This document shows positions 1 to 8,359 of a stretch of 35,514 nucleotides of DNA, one piece after another. This stretch comes from Pseudomonadota bacterium (lineage in GTDB: Bacteria > Pseudomonadota > Gammaproteobacteria > Steroidobacterales > Steroidobacteraceae). The position numbers and the translations under genes were made by a program. Below the pieces are notes generated by a model. The model ran no database searches. It was not told where the DNA came from and was given only the letters and a program-made list of their open reading frames with translations. The stretch covers positions 1-35,514 of the forward strand of contig JANXQL010000030.1 in the NCBI GenBank assembly GCA_025356815.1, in the 5' to 3' direction. Every line of letters begins with the position of its first letter. Position 1 is the stretch's first letter.

Positions 1-146
1 CGCCGATCCGGGTGCCGGTCGTGGACGGCGACGTGCTGGTGTGGGGTGGCGTGGCGCGCGCCGGCTACCACGGTGTGCGCCGGTTGTCGGTCGCAGCGCA
101 GGCCGTTGCGCTGCGCCACAACCTGACCTTTCGGCGCGCGCGCTGA
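1..146 (+). CDS. alkB: AlkB, DNA oxidative demethylase (3' end only)
   Basis: Only the last 47 codons are present; the gene enters from the left edge and stops at TGA 144-146, read in the frame beginning at base 3. The visible protein contains VVDGDVLVWGG, then GYHGV, then RHNLTFR. These match the C-terminus of AlkB, which uses 2-oxoglutarate and Fe(II) to remove alkyl groups from 1-methyladenine and 3-methylcytosine in DNA. In the family, the His of YHG is the third iron ligand and the Arg in the NLTFR region binds 2-oxoglutarate; both are present. The HxD ligands would lie upstream, outside the window. Assignment is by recognition of this C-terminal block, so the family is likely and the exact specificity is not testable here. 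Confidence 0.85.
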   Translation, partial: PIRVPVVDGDVLVWGGVARAGYHGVRRLSVAAQAVALRHNLTFRRAR

Positions 147-180
147 CCGGCGTCGGGCGCGAACGCGGTAGCATTGCGGC

Positions 181-747
181 ATGCGCCCACTGACCTCGCG
201 GCTGATCCGTCATCCCGCCTCGCCGCTGCCGCCACACGCGTTCACGCTGGAGGCGCATGCGCGCCTGGCGGCCGACGGCGCGCTCGAGCTGCGCTTTATC
301 GTGACCGGCACCCTGACCGACATCGTCGTCCCGGTGCCGGCGCCGCCCGCCCGCATCGACGGCCTGTGGCGGCATACGTGCTGCGAGGTGTTCGTCGGCC
401 ATGCGGGAGGGCCGGACTACCTGGAGTTCAACCTGTCGCCGTCCGGCGAGTGGGCCGCGTACGCCTTCTCGGCCTACCGCACCCCCGGCGCAACACCCGC
501 GCTGCCGGCGCCGAGCATCGAGGTTCGGCGGCAGGGCGACATCCTCGAGTTGGATGCCCGCGTGGATCGGCAGGTCTGGGCCGCGCTCGGCGAGCCGACG
601 ACGCTCGAGGTCGGGCTCACGGCGGTGATCGAGCTGACCGATGGCGCGCTTAGCCACTACGCGCTGCACCACCCGCTCGAGCGCCCCGACTTCCACGACG
701 CGCGCGGCTTCATGCTGCGCCTGCCGCGGACGGTCACCAGCCGATGA
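181..747 (+). CDS. DOMON-like domain protein
   Basis: A 188-residue protein with no signal peptide or membrane segment. The middle contains LWRHTCCEVFVG (about residues 61-72) and YLEFNLSPSGEWAAY (about 80-94), followed by FSAYRTPG. This pattern is characteristic of bacterial 'DOMON-like domain-containing' proteins, a beta-sandwich related to carbohydrate- or haem-binding DOMON domains. The biochemical role is unknown. It starts at an ATG 34 bases after the alkB stop and its own stop overlaps the next ATG (ATGA at 744-747), so it is translationally coupled to the DUF1343 gene. In-frame coding character is clear; the competing frame starting at 174 is a shadow. Confidence 0.85.
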   Translation: MRPLTSRLIRHPASPLPPHAFTLEAHARLAADGALELRFIVTGTLTDIVVPVPAPPARIDGLWRHTCCEVFVGHAGGPDYLEFNLSPSGEWAAYAFSAYRTPGATPALPAPSIEVRRQGDILELDARVDRQVWAALGEPTTLEVGLTAVIELTDGALSHYALHHPLERPDFHDARGFMLRLPRTVTSR

Positions 748-1952
748 TCCTGTTCGGTGTCGACCGGCTGGTCGCAGACCCCGCGCTGCGCGTCGCCCTG
801 CAGGGCCGTCGGGTCGCGCTGCTCGCGCACCCGGCGTCGGTGACGGCGACGCTTGCGCACTCCCTCGATGCGCTGGCAGCGCTGGGCGAGGTGCACCTGA
901 CGGCGGCGTTCGGTCCGCAGCACGGGCTGCGCGGCGACAAGCAGGACAACATGGTCGAGTCGCGGGATTTCCTCGATCCCTTGCGCGGGATCCCGGTGTA
1001 CAGCCTGTACGGCGAGGTGCGCCGACCGACCGAGGCGATGCTCGACACCTTCGATGTGCTGCTGGTCGACCTGCAGGACCTGGGCTGCCGGATCTACACT
1101 TTCCTGACGACACTGCGGTACGTGCTGGAGGCGGCGGCACGCCGTGGCAAGTCCGTCTGGGTCCTGGACCGCCCCAATCCCGCCGGCCGCCCCGTGGAGG
1201 GACTCGCGCTGCGCCCAGGCTGGGAAAGCTTCGTCGGCGCCGGGCGCCTGCCGATGCGCTACGGCCTCACCCTCGGCGAAGCCGGCCACTGGTTCGTAGG
1301 CGAGCTCGGGCTTGACCTCGACTACCGCGTCGTCACGATGCAGGGCTGGGATCCGGCGGCGGCGCCCGGCCACGGTTGGCCCGTGCTCGAGCGCAGCTGG
1401 GTCAACCCGAGTCCGAACGCTGCCAGCCTTGCGATGGCACGCTGCTACGCAGGCACCGTGATGCTCGAGGGCACGACGCTGTCCGAGGGCCGCGGCACGA
1501 CGCGGCCGCTCGAGCTGTTCGGCGCGCCGGACCTCGATGGCCAGACGCTGCTCGCGACGATGCACCGGCTCGCGCCGGAGTGGCTCTCCGGCTGCCGACT
1601 GCGGCCGTGCTGGTTCGAGCCGACGTTCCACAAGCATGTCGGCAAGCTCTGCGGCGGGCTGCAGGTCCACGTCGACGACCCGGGCTACGAGCACGGCTCG
1701 TTCCTGCCGTGGCGGCTGGTGGCGGTGCTGCTCAAGGCGGTGCGCACGCTGCATCCGCACTACCCGCTGTGGCGCGACTTCGCCTACGAGTACGAGGCCG
1801 GACGCCTGGCGATCGACCTGATCAACGGCTCGCCGCTGTTGCGCGAGTGGGTCGACGATCCGACTGCGCGGGCGGCGGATCTGCAGGCCCTTGCCGCGAA
1901 GGACGAGGCGGCGTGGCGCGAGGAGCGCGAGGCGCTCTTGCTGTACCGTTGA
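744..1952 (+). CDS. DUF1343 / NamZ-like exo-beta-N-acetylmuramidase family protein
   Basis: A 402-residue protein of the DUF1343 family, whose studied member NamZ of Bacillus subtilis removes terminal N-acetylmuramic acid from peptidoglycan fragments. Recognisable blocks are FGPQHGLRG (about residues 59-67), PVYSLYGEVRRPT, VDLQDLGCRIYTF, LDRPNPAGRPVEG, an N-terminal Rossmann-like half and a C-terminal DUF1343 half. There is no signal peptide, so the protein should be cytoplasmic, which suggests a role in muropeptide recycling, not secreted lysis. The block that usually reads PEHG reads PQHG here, replacing a glutamate often discussed as catalytic. The start overlaps the DOMON gene stop by 4 nt. 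The family call is firm; the enzymatic activity is inferred. Confidence 0.85.
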   Translation: MILFGVDRLVADPALRVALQGRRVALLAHPASVTATLAHSLDALAALGEVHLTAAFGPQHGLRGDKQDNMVESRDFLDPLRGIPVYSLYGEVRRPTEAMLDTFDVLLVDLQDLGCRIYTFLTTLRYVLEAAARRGKSVWVLDRPNPAGRPVEGLALRPGWESFVGAGRLPMRYGLTLGEAGHWFVGELGLDLDYRVVTMQGWDPAAAPGHGWPVLERSWVNPSPNAASLAMARCYAGTVMLEGTTLSEGRGTTRPLELFGAPDLDGQTLLATMHRLAPEWLSGCRLRPCWFEPTFHKHVGKLCGGLQVHVDDPGYEHGSFLPWRLVAVLLKAVRTLHPHYPLWRDFAYEYEAGRLAIDLINGSPLLREWVDDPTARAADLQALAAKDEAAWREEREALLLYR

Positions 1953-2053
1953 GTCGTGCTGCATTTGTCGCCCTATCGACTATTTATCGCCCTTGCGCCG
2001 CAGGCACCGACCCGGCACGCTGCCGCCCCCGCCAGAGCGAGTTCGCCGCGACC

Positions 2054-3925
2054 TTGACCGTTCCTTCCGCCTTCCTCGATAAGGCCCTGGCAGCGCTGGG
2101 CTACGACCAATTCCGGCCCGGCCAGCGCGAGGCCGTCGAAACGCTGCTCGAGCGGCGTCGCGTGCTGCTGGTCGCGCCCACCGGCGGCGGCAAGAGCCTG
2201 TGCTACCAGCTGCCGGCGCTGCTGTTGCCCGGCACGACCCTGGTCGTCTCGCCGCTGATCGCGCTGATGCAGGACCAGGTCGACGGCCTGCGGGCGCGCG
2301 GGGTTGCCGCCACCTACCTTGCCTCCACGCTCGACCCGCAGGTCCTGCGCGAGCGGCTCGAGCGGATGGCGCGCGGCGAGTACCAGCTCGTCTACGTCGC
2401 GCCCGAGCGGCTTGTGTCTGCGGATTTTCGGGCCCGCCTGCGGGCTCTGTCCTGCCCGCTGATCGCGATCGACGAGGCGCACTGCATCAGCGAGTGGGGC
2501 CACGATTTCCGTCCCGAGTACCTCGAGATCGGCGCGCTGATCCAGGACCTCGCCCCGGCGCATGTGTTTGCCTGTACCGCCACCGCAACGCCGGTGGTAC
2601 GCGACGAGATCATCGTGCGGCTCGGCCTGCCGGTCGATACGCCGCAGCTGATCCGCGGCTTCGCCCGCCCGAACCTCGCCTTGCGGGCGGCCGAGGTCAG
2701 TGGTGCACGCGAGCGCCAGGCGCTGACTGACGCGGCGCTCGCCGAGGCGCTCGGCGACGGCGGCGCCGCCATCCTCTACACGCCGACGCGACGACTCGCC
2801 GACGAGGAGGCCGTGCGACTCGCCGCCCAGGGACGTCGCGCGGTCGCCTATCACGCGGGTCTGGATCCCACCACGCGCGCCGACGCGCAGGCCGCCTTCA
2901 TGGAGCGGCGCGTCGACATCGTCTGTGCGACCAACGCGTTCGGCATGGGCATCGACCGCGGCGACGTGCGTGCGGTGATCCATCTCGGCCCGCCGGGTTC
3001 GGTCGAGGCCTACTATCAGGAGGTCGGCCGCGCCGGGCGCGACGGCGGGGATGCGATCGGACTGATGTGCTGGTCGCAGCAGGACCTGCCGCTGCGACGG
3101 CGACTGCTCGAGCGCTCCAACGAGGAGCTGCCGCCGTCGCCCGAGGTCGTCGCCCACAAGTGGAACCTGTTCCTCGAACTGATCCGCTGGGCCGAGGGCG
3201 GCAGCTGTCGCCACGACGCGATCCTGCGCTACTTCGGCGACGAGGCCGAGACGCTCTCGGGCTGCGGCCGCTGCGACGTGTGCACCCTGCTGGAGGCGGC
3301 GCCGGCGGAGGGTGATGCGACCGAACTTGCCCGGATCCTGCTGTCCGGCGTCGCGCGCATCGGCGGCCGCTTCGGGCTCAAGCAGGTCGTGCGTCTGCTG
3401 TGCGGCGAGCGCGAAGAGCGGCTCGAGCGGCTCGGGCTCACGCAGGTGTCGACGTTCGGGCGGCTCGCCGACCGCCCCGCCGACTGGGTGCAGCGCGCGC
3501 TGTCGCGCTGCGTGACGGCGGGCTGGGTCGAGTTCAGTGGCGACGAGCATCCGGTGGTGCGCCTGACGGCCGACGGGGCGGCGGTGATGCGCGGCACGCG
3601 CGCCGCGCGTTGGCTGCCACCGTCCGCACTGCGCCCCGCGCGCGGTCTGCAGCAGCGCCGCGGTGCGCGCGCGCTGCCGCGTGACGAGGCGGCCCTCGAT
3701 GCGGTCGAACAGGCGCTGTTCGACCGCCTGCGCGACTGCCGGCTGCGGCTCGCGAGCGCCGAGCAGGTACCGGCCTACGTCGTCGCCCACGATCGCACGC
3801 TCAGAGAGCTCGCCCGGCTGCAACCGAGCTCCCCGCAGCTACTGCAGCAAGTGCCGGGGCTGGGCCCTGCGAAGATCGAGCGCTACGGCGCGGCGTTCCT
3901 CGAGGTCATCGCCGCGGCGTCTTGA
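2054..3925 (+). CDS. recQ: ATP-dependent DNA helicase RecQ
   Basis: RecQ-family 3'-5' helicase for recombination and fork repair. Visible in order are the Q motif (GYDQFRPGQREAV), Walker A (APTGGGKSLCYQLP), the DEAH box (AIDEAHCISEWGHDFRPEY), the TATATP motif, and motifs V-VI (AFGMGIDRGDV, YYQEVGRAGRDG). A four-cysteine zinc site (CRHDAILRYF, then CGRCDVC), a winged-helix RQC domain and a C-terminal HRDC domain ending QQVPGLGPAKIERYG follow. No ATG lies between the previous stop and the helicase core. The frame is open much further upstream over the DUF1343 gene, but TTG 2054 is the only ordinary start in the gap. It gives about 623 residues, close to the 609 of E. coli RecQ. No good Shine-Dalgarno precedes it, so the exact start is uncertain. 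Confidence 0.92.
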   Translation: MTVPSAFLDKALAALGYDQFRPGQREAVETLLERRRVLLVAPTGGGKSLCYQLPALLLPGTTLVVSPLIALMQDQVDGLRARGVAATYLASTLDPQVLRERLERMARGEYQLVYVAPERLVSADFRARLRALSCPLIAIDEAHCISEWGHDFRPEYLEIGALIQDLAPAHVFACTATATPVVRDEIIVRLGLPVDTPQLIRGFARPNLALRAAEVSGARERQALTDAALAEALGDGGAAILYTPTRRLADEEAVRLAAQGRRAVAYHAGLDPTTRADAQAAFMERRVDIVCATNAFGMGIDRGDVRAVIHLGPPGSVEAYYQEVGRAGRDGGDAIGLMCWSQQDLPLRRRLLERSNEELPPSPEVVAHKWNLFLELIRWAEGGSCRHDAILRYFGDEAETLSGCGRCDVCTLLEAAPAEGDATELARILLSGVARIGGRFGLKQVVRLLCGEREERLERLGLTQVSTFGRLADRPADWVQRALSRCVTAGWVEFSGDEHPVVRLTADGAAVMRGTRAARWLPPSALRPARGLQQRRGARALPRDEAALDAVEQALFDRLRDCRLRLASAEQVPAYVVAHDRTLRELARLQPSSPQLLQQVPGLGPAKIERYGAAFLEVIAAAS

Positions 3926-3981
3926 GCCGCCGCCGTTCGCGGCGCAGCATGGCGCCTGCCCGATCGAACCCGAGGCAAGCG

Positions 3982-4815
3982 ATGCGACTCCTCAGCGGCC
4001 TGCAGGCCAGTGAAGGCGGCGGCGACATCTTTGTGCGGAGCTGGTCTCCCGACGGCGCGGTGCGTGGCCTCGTCGTGCTCGTGCACGGGCTCGCCGAACA
4101 CTCGGGCCGCTACGGCGAGCTCGTCCGGCGGCTGACGGGCCGCGGGCTCGCCGTCTTCGCGATGGACCATCGCGGTCATGGCCGCTCGCCCGGCGCACGC
4201 GCCATGATCGGTCGCTTTCGCTGGCTTGCCGGCGATGTCGCCACGCGCATCGAGGCTGCGCGCGCGGCGCATCCGGGGCTGCCGCTGTTCCTGCTTGGCC
4301 ACAGCATGGGCGGTGCGGTGGCGCTGGAGACACTGTTGTCGCGACCCGTGCGGGTCGAGGGGCTGATGCTGTCGGCGCCCGCCCTGGGCGCCGATCCTGC
4401 GGTGCCGGAGCTGCAGGTCGCGCTGGCCCGCTTCCTGTCGCGAGTCGCGCCGTCGATCGGCGTGCTGCGCCTGCCGGCCGAGGCGATCAGCCGCGATCCT
4501 GCGGTGGTACGCGACTATGAGCGCGATCCGCTCGTGTACCGGGGCTCGATCCCGGCACGCACGGCGGTGGAACTCCTGGAGACGATGCAGGGGTTCCCGG
4601 CGCGGGCAGCGGCGCTGACCGTGCCGACCCTGGTGCTGCACGGCACCGCCGATCGGCTGGTCCCGATTGCCCACGCAGAGCCCGTGTGGCGCGCGTTCGG
4701 CACTTCGGATCTGACCGTGCACCGCTACGAGGGCCTGTACCACGAGGTATTCAACGAGCCCGAACGCGCACGCGTCCTCGAAGACCTCGCGACATGGCTG
4801 GAGCCGCGGCTCTAG
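3982..4815 (+). CDS. Alpha/beta hydrolase, monoacylglycerol lipase-like
   Basis: A 277-residue cytoplasmic serine hydrolase of the Hydrolase_4 / monoacylglycerol lipase group. Visible features are the oxyanion block VVLVHGLAEHSGRYGEL, the DHRGHGRSPG loop, the nucleophile elbow GHSMGG, the acid region VLHGTADRLVP and the catalytic His in GLYHEVFNEPER. The likely role is hydrolysis of monoacylglycerols or lysophospholipids. The frame is open from TTG 3922, overlapping recQ, but ATG 3982 is preferred because GAGG at 3972-3975 sits 6 nt upstream. The stop shares the palindrome CTAG (4812-4815) with the convergent hemG stop, so the two genes end on the same four bases. Confidence 0.87.
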   Translation: MRLLSGLQASEGGGDIFVRSWSPDGAVRGLVVLVHGLAEHSGRYGELVRRLTGRGLAVFAMDHRGHGRSPGARAMIGRFRWLAGDVATRIEAARAAHPGLPLFLLGHSMGGAVALETLLSRPVRVEGLMLSAPALGADPAVPELQVALARFLSRVAPSIGVLRLPAEAISRDPAVVRDYERDPLVYRGSIPARTAVELLETMQGFPARAAALTVPTLVLHGTADRLVPIAHAEPVWRAFGTSDLTVHRYEGLYHEVFNEPERARVLEDLATWLEPRL

Positions 4816-6143
4816 CCGGTAGCGGCGATCTGCTGCGCGAGCGTCGCACTCTGCTGGCAGCAGTCGTTCATCGCGACGCCGTGGTAGGCGTTGTTGTTCA
4901 GGTGCAGGCCCGGGATGGCCGCGACCGCCGCATCGATCGCGGCGACGCGCACGAGGTGTCCCGGACCGTAGTTCGGGATGCCGCGCTGCCAGCGCTGCAC
5001 GAACTGCACGTCAGGCTCTGCGTCGATGCCCATCGACTGGCGGATGCCCTCGCGTGCGAGCGCCACCAGTGCCGGGGTCTCCAGCTGCACGGCCGACGGG
5101 TTGCGCTGGCCGCCGATCATGACGCGCAGGATCTTGCCGCCGGCGGGCGCGCGGTCGGCGAACACGCTGCTGTCCCACAGCACGCCGAGCACCGGCAGCT
5201 TCGAGCCTGAGGTGCTGAGCACGCCGAAGCCGTCCAGCGGGTGCGCAAGCGCGCGGTAGCCGAAGCCGACCACCGCGATCGGCGAGTACTCGATCCGCCC
5301 GAGCAGCGCGGCGAGCGAAGCGTCCAGTGGCGCGAGCAGCCGCGTCGCGGCGTGCGCCGGTGCGCAGACGATGACCTGCTCGACCTCGGTTCGCTGGTGC
5401 GCGTCACAAACGACAAAGCCCGCGCCGGCGCGCTCGATGGCGGTGACCGGTGTGCCGAGGCGCCAGTCGGGGTGCACGGTCCTGTGCAGGTGCTCGATGA
5501 ACGACGACACGCCGGAGGTGAAGCTCATCAGCACGCCGCCGGGCCCGGCCCCCGAGCGACGCTTGGCGAGCATGCCGCGGAACAGGCCGCCGTGCTCGCG
5601 CTCCAGCGCGACCACCAGCGGGAACGCCGCGGCGACCGACAGCTTCGCAGGCGTCGAGCCGTAGATGCCCGCCGTCATCGCGTCGAGGAAGGTGTCGGTG
5701 AACGCCCGCCCGAGGCGCCGGTAGCCGAATTCCTGCAGCGTTTCGTCGGCGCCGTCGCGTCGCGCGGGGATCAGCAGCTCGGCCGCGACCCGCAGTTTCG
5801 AAAGCGGCGAGAGCAGCTTCGAGGACAGGAACGCAGGCGGCGACTCCGGCAGCCGGTGCAGTTCGCCCGTGTACAGGAACCGCTTGCGGGCACTGGCGGA
5901 ACTCTCCAGCAGCAGGTGCTCGGCGCCGCTTGCCCGGACCAGTTCGAGGGTCGCGCGCTTGTTGGTGAGAAAGCCGTTGCAGCCGGCCTCGAAGTGGAAG
6001 CCGTCGACGATCTCGGTATGCAGCGTGCCGCCGGCGCTGGGCGCGGACTCCCACACCGTCAGCAGCCAGTCCGGCCGCGCTCGTTGTAGCCAGAACGCCG
6101 TGGCCAGCCCGCTGATCCCGGCACCGACGATGCCAATGCGCAT
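4812..6143 (-). CDS. hemG: Oxygen-dependent protoporphyrinogen oxidase (HemY/PpoX type)
   Basis: A 443-residue FAD enzyme oxidising protoporphyrinogen IX to protoporphyrin IX, the penultimate step of haem synthesis. It belongs to the oxygen-dependent class called HemY in Bacillus and HemG in several annotation systems. The N-terminus has the dinucleotide-binding GAGISGLATA motif (residues 7-16), followed by the acidic ESAPSAGG region. Further blocks include GCNGFLTNK, the RLPESPPAF segment, FTDTFLDAMTAGIYGS and the C-terminal LHLNNNAYHGVAMNDC FAD-binding region. The frame is open upstream, but ATG 6143 starts the Rossmann fold directly. It begins 8 nt after the M3 peptidase stop, so it is probably the last gene of that transcript. 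Regulation with the bufferin operon is inferred. Confidence 0.9.
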   Translation of the reverse strand: MRIGIVGAGISGLATAFWLQRARPDWLLTVWESAPSAGGTLHTEIVDGFHFEAGCNGFLTNKRATLELVRASGAEHLLLESSASARKRFLYTGELHRLPESPPAFLSSKLLSPLSKLRVAAELLIPARRDGADETLQEFGYRRLGRAFTDTFLDAMTAGIYGSTPAKLSVAAAFPLVVALEREHGGLFRGMLAKRRSGAGPGGVLMSFTSGVSSFIEHLHRTVHPDWRLGTPVTAIERAGAGFVVCDAHQRTEVEQVIVCAPAHAATRLLAPLDASLAALLGRIEYSPIAVVGFGYRALAHPLDGFGVLSTSGSKLPVLGVLWDSSVFADRAPAGGKILRVMIGGQRNPSAVQLETPALVALAREGIRQSMGIDAEPDVQFVQRWQRGIPNYGPGHLVRVAAIDAAVAAIPGLHLNNNAYHGVAMNDCCQQSATLAQQIAATG

Positions 6144-6151
6144 GGCGGCCT

Positions 6152-8323
6152 CTAGGGCGTCCCGGCCGGATCCGGGAAGCCGCGACGGCGCATCAGCGCG
6201 GCGATGCCCGGGTCGTGGCCGCGGAACGCTCGGTAGCCATCGGCGGGATCGACGGTGTTGCCGACCGCGAAGACGTCGTCGTGCAGGCGCTTGGCGACGT
6301 CCCGGTCGTAGGGGCCGCTGGCACCGCTGAACGCCTCCCAGGCGTCGGCCGACAGCGTGTCGGACCACAGGTAGCTGTAGTAGCCGGCCGAGTAGCCGTC
6401 GCCGGAGAACACATGGCCGAACTGTGGCGTGCGGTGGCGCATGACCACCTCACGCGGCATGCCCAGCGCCGCGAGCGTGTCGCGCTCGAATCTGCGCGGG
6501 TCGATCGGCGTATCGCCGGCCAGGTGCAGCTTCATGTCGACGATCGCGCTGGCCAGGTACTCGACCGTCTTGAAGCCCTGGTTGAACGTCTCGCTGCGGT
6601 GGATCTTGGCAACCAGCTCCGCCGGGATGGGCTTGCCGGTCTGGTAGTGCACGGCGAAGCGCTGCAGCACTTCCGGCGTCGACAGCCAATGCTCCATGAG
6701 CTGCGAGGGGAACTCGACGTAGTCGCGCGCGACGTTCGTACCGGCGAGCGTCGGATAACTGACGCTGGAGCTCAGGCCATGCAGGGCGTGGCCGAACTCA
6801 TGAAACAGCGTCGTCGCGTCCTCCCAGCTGATCAGGATCGGTTCGCCCGGGGCGCCCTGCACGAAGTTCGAATTGTTGGAGACGATGGTGGTGACCGGTT
6901 GATCGAAGCGCTCCTGCGTGCGGTACTCGCTCATCCATGCGCCGGACCGCTTGCCGGCGCGTGCATAGGGATCGAGGTACCACAGGCCCACGTGCTTGCC
7001 CTGTGCGTCCTTGACCTGAAATACACGGATATCGGCCTGCGCCACGGGCACGGCACCCTTCGGCACCGGTGCGAACTGCAGCCCGAGCAGCTGGCCTGCG
7101 ACCCAGAACATGCCCTCGCGCAGTTTCTCCAGCTGCAGGTAGGGCTTCACTTCGTTGGCGTCGAGGTCGTATTTCTCGTGCCGGACCTTCTCGGCGTAGT
7201 AGCGGTAGTCCCACGGCTCGATGACGATCTTCGGCGATCCGGCAGCGGCGGCTTCACGGTCGGCCACCGCCTGCATGTCGGCGACTTCCTCGTGTACGCG
7301 CACCACGGCGGCGGGCCAGACCGCTTCCATCAGCGCGACGGCTCGCTCCGGCGTCTTTGCCATGGAGTCCTCGAGGCGCCAGTGGGCATGCGTCGGATAG
7401 CCGAGCAGCTTCGCGCGTTCGGCACGCAGGCGCAGGATGCGGGTGATCGTGGCATTGGTGTCATGTGCATCGCCGTTGTCGCCACGGCTGATGAACGTGC
7501 GCCAGACCTTCTCGCGCAGGTCGCGGCGCGTGGAGTATTCGAGGAACGGTTCGACCGCAGATCTTGTGTTTAGCACCGCGCCCTTCGCCATGATGGCGCG
7601 TGACGCCGCGGCGGCGGCCATGGCCGTGCGCATGGACGCCGGCAGGCCGTCGAAGTCGCGCTCCTCGTTGAGGATCAGCCAGCGCTCGTTCTCGTCCGCA
7701 AGCAGCGCCTGCGAGAACTGCGTGTACAGCCCCGCCAGTTCCTGGTTGATCGCCGCCATGCGCGTCTTCGCGGTGGCGTCCAGGCTCGCGCCTGCGCGCA
7801 CGAATTGGGTGTGCAGCACCCACACCAGCCGTTGCTGCTCGGTCGAAAGCCCCGCGTGCTCGCGCGTCGCGTAGAGGGTGTCGATGCGACGGTAGAGGCG
7901 CTCATTCTGAACGATCCGGTCCGAGTGGGCGGCGAGCAGAGGGGCGACTTCGCTCTCGACTGCCTGCACGGCAGCGTTGTTCAGCGTGGAGGCGTAGACG
8001 TGGAAGATCGTCGAGGCGCGACGTAGCGCCCGACCGGAGCGCTCCATCGCAGCGATGGTGTTGTCGAAGGTCGGCGCTCCCGGATTGGCCGCGATGGCGT
8101 CGATCTCCGCCAGTTCCGCCTGCATCCCGGCGATCAACGCCGGCTTGAAGTCCTCCACCCGGGCCGAATCGAACGGTGGCACGCCGCCGTACGGGCCTGT
8201 CCACGTGGCCAGCAGCGGGCTGGGTGAGGTAGCAGCGGCAATAGCAGAGCTCGGGGACAGAGTGGGTGTCAGTGTCAGTGTCATGGTCAGGCAGAGCAGT
8301 AGTGGCAGCGGGCGGGCCGTCAT
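6152..8323 (-). CDS. M3 family zinc metallopeptidase, Dcp-like, exported
   Basis: A 723-residue thimet-oligopeptidase-family enzyme (M3A), nearest in layout to peptidyl-dipeptidase Dcp, which removes dipeptides from the C-terminus of short peptides. The zinc motif HEFGH is at residues 508-512, and the YVEFPSQLMEHW segment supplies the downstream glutamate ligand. The C-terminal substrate loop RTPQFGHVFSGDGYSAGYYSYLWSD is clear but is given here only as the two blocks HVFSGDGYSAGYYSY and LWSD. A hydrophobic, Thr/Leu/Ser-rich signal peptide ending near SSAIAAA implies export to the periplasm. ATG 8323 has AGAGG 8 nt upstream. It begins 36 nt after bufC and precedes hemG by 8 nt. A link to bufferin turnover is suggested only by position. 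Confidence 0.9.
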   Translation of the reverse strand: MTARPLPLLLCLTMTLTLTPTLSPSSAIAAATSPSPLLATWTGPYGGVPPFDSARVEDFKPALIAGMQAELAEIDAIAANPGAPTFDNTIAAMERSGRALRRASTIFHVYASTLNNAAVQAVESEVAPLLAAHSDRIVQNERLYRRIDTLYATREHAGLSTEQQRLVWVLHTQFVRAGASLDATAKTRMAAINQELAGLYTQFSQALLADENERWLILNEERDFDGLPASMRTAMAAAAASRAIMAKGAVLNTRSAVEPFLEYSTRRDLREKVWRTFISRGDNGDAHDTNATITRILRLRAERAKLLGYPTHAHWRLEDSMAKTPERAVALMEAVWPAAVVRVHEEVADMQAVADREAAAAGSPKIVIEPWDYRYYAEKVRHEKYDLDANEVKPYLQLEKLREGMFWVAGQLLGLQFAPVPKGAVPVAQADIRVFQVKDAQGKHVGLWYLDPYARAGKRSGAWMSEYRTQERFDQPVTTIVSNNSNFVQGAPGEPILISWEDATTLFHEFGHALHGLSSSVSYPTLAGTNVARDYVEFPSQLMEHWLSTPEVLQRFAVHYQTGKPIPAELVAKIHRSETFNQGFKTVEYLASAIVDMKLHLAGDTPIDPRRFERDTLAALGMPREVVMRHRTPQFGHVFSGDGYSAGYYSYLWSDTLSADAWEAFSGASGPYDRDVAKRLHDDVFAVGNTVDPADGYRAFRGHDPGIAALMRRRGFPDPAGTP

Positions 8324-8359
8324 TATGGAGGCCTCTGGAAGCGCTCGGATGACTTCGGA

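Noticed and set aside
657-1964. Long antisense frame opposite the DUF1343 gene
   Set aside because: Arg/Gln/Ala-rich translation with no family motifs, fully opposite a well-supported gene; typical of GC-rich coding strands.
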